Part shown: piece by piece, positions 6,358 through 6,612 of the stretch
How positions within the stretch are numbered: the stretch's first letter is position 1
How the letters are laid out: each line of letters opens with the position of its first letter
Assembly (NCBI GenBank): GCA_947488635.1
Contig: CANLAY010000054.1
Coordinates: 1 to 6,612, forward strand
Direction: 5' to 3'
Length of the DNA stretch: 6,612 bases
DNA from: Candidatus Nanopelagicaceae bacterium
GTDB taxonomy: Bacteria; Actinomycetota; Actinomycetes; Nanopelagicales; Nanopelagicaceae
Notes under the pieces: generated by a model
Databases searched by the model: none
What the model was told of the DNA's origin: nothing
Seen by the model: the letters and a program-made list of their open reading frames with translations, nothing else
Translations under genes and position numbers: made by a program

Positions 6358-6363
6358 AAGGAG
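6358..6363 (+). promoter_or_regulatory. Ribosome binding site for the TTG-started permease
   Basis: AAGGAG stands six bases before TTG at 6370. An in-frame TAA at 6367-6369 rules out any earlier start, and the next in-frame ATG is 75 codons later, beyond the first membrane segment. The site therefore supports the TTG start. No clear separate promoter is seen between the terminator and this site, although the stretch is AT-rich. Confidence 0.8.
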
Positions 6364-6369
6364 CACTAA

Positions 6370-6612
6370 TTGTCTTTCGGTGAGAGAATTTCCCGAATCC
6401 TGCTCTCTACCCCGGTTTTACGTATCGGAAGTATCTTCACTACGCTTTTCGGTATCTCAATATTTGTTTTCTTAGTTCTTCGTGTTATTCCCGGTGACTC
6501 AATTGTTGGCGCCTTTGGAATTGAGACTGGCGTATTGACGCCAGAGCAGATAGCTCAACTAAAAATTTATTACGGCATTGATAAGTCTTTGCCAATGCAG
6601 TATTTATCTTGG
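6370..6612 (+). CDS. DppB/OppB-type ABC transporter permease, 3'-truncated by window edge
   Basis: The first 81 codons of an inner-membrane permease subunit that would pair with the preceding binding protein. It begins at TTG (6370) after a good ribosome binding site. A basic N-terminal stretch (MSFGERISRILLSTPVLR) leads into the first transmembrane helix (about 19-37), followed by the family mark LRVIPGDS (37-44). The first extracytoplasmic segment has LTPEQIAQLKIYYGIDKSLP (56-75), just where DppB/OppB proteins carry the L-x-x-x-x-G-L-D-x-P pattern. Full members are about 310-340 residues, so roughly three quarters lies beyond the window. A second permease and one or two ATPase genes would be expected downstream. 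Confidence 0.92.
   Translation, partial: MSFGERISRILLSTPVLRIGSIFTTLFGISIFVFLVLRVIPGDSIVGAFGIETGVLTPEQIAQLKIYYGIDKSLPMQYLSW

Noticed and set aside
1..6612. CRISPR array, insertion sequence, tRNA/rRNA genes, toxin-antitoxin or phage genes
   Set aside because: No repeat-spacer pattern, transposase, terminal inverted repeats, cloverleaf or rRNA-like stretch was found; coding and short regulatory spacers account for the entire window.

Overview
The window looks like the chromosome of a small-genome, moderately low-GC actinobacterium. The ClpC ATPase is almost line-for-line of the mycobacterial ClpC1 type. Base composition is only in the mid-40s percent GC by eye, GTG and TTG starts are used freely, and intergenic gaps are short. 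Freshwater planktonic actinobacteria of the acI lineage (Nanopelagicales, e.g. Planktophila) would fit. That assignment is inference; no rRNA or tRNA gene is present to test it.

Layout, left to right. (1) 2-2011 (+): the 3' four fifths of clpC, with the N-terminal domain lying outside the window. (2) 2026-3587 (-): a two-gene unit read right to left, nagA followed by a GNAT N-acetyltransferase that overlaps it by 7 bases. It converges on clpC with only 14 bases between stop codons. (3) 3588-3692: a 105-base divergent promoter region with a possible leaderless start for nagA and a conventional promoter and ribosome binding site for murQ. (4) 3693-4610 (+): murQ. (5) 4611-4765: a regulatory region with a promoter and two hairpins in the leader of the next gene. 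(6) 4766-6277 (+): an exported family-5 (peptide/nickel-type) ABC substrate-binding protein. (7) 6278-6369: a strong intrinsic terminator. (8) 6370 to the window end (+): the start of a DppB/OppB-type permease, cut by the window edge.

The biological theme of the right two thirds is amino-sugar and peptidoglycan-fragment catabolism. MurQ converts N-acetylmuramate-6-phosphate to N-acetylglucosamine-6-phosphate plus D-lactate. NagA then deacetylates N-acetylglucosamine-6-phosphate to glucosamine-6-phosphate. These two consecutive enzymes are transcribed divergently from one intergenic region. A peptide-type ABC importer begins directly downstream of murQ, with no convincing murQ terminator before the importer's promoter. 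The cluster therefore reads as a candidate muropeptide or amino-sugar scavenging or recycling locus, although the transporter substrate is not shown by sequence alone. No kinase, glycosidase, PTS component or regulator gene is visible here.

All protein families are known ones. The observations most worth a second look are the SBP leader (promoter, then terminator-like hairpin, then second hairpin abutting the ribosome binding site), the terminator inside the transporter operon, the probable leaderless nagA transcript, and the absence of a lipobox in the SBP. I saw no mobile element, CRISPR array, RNA gene or obviously novel system.
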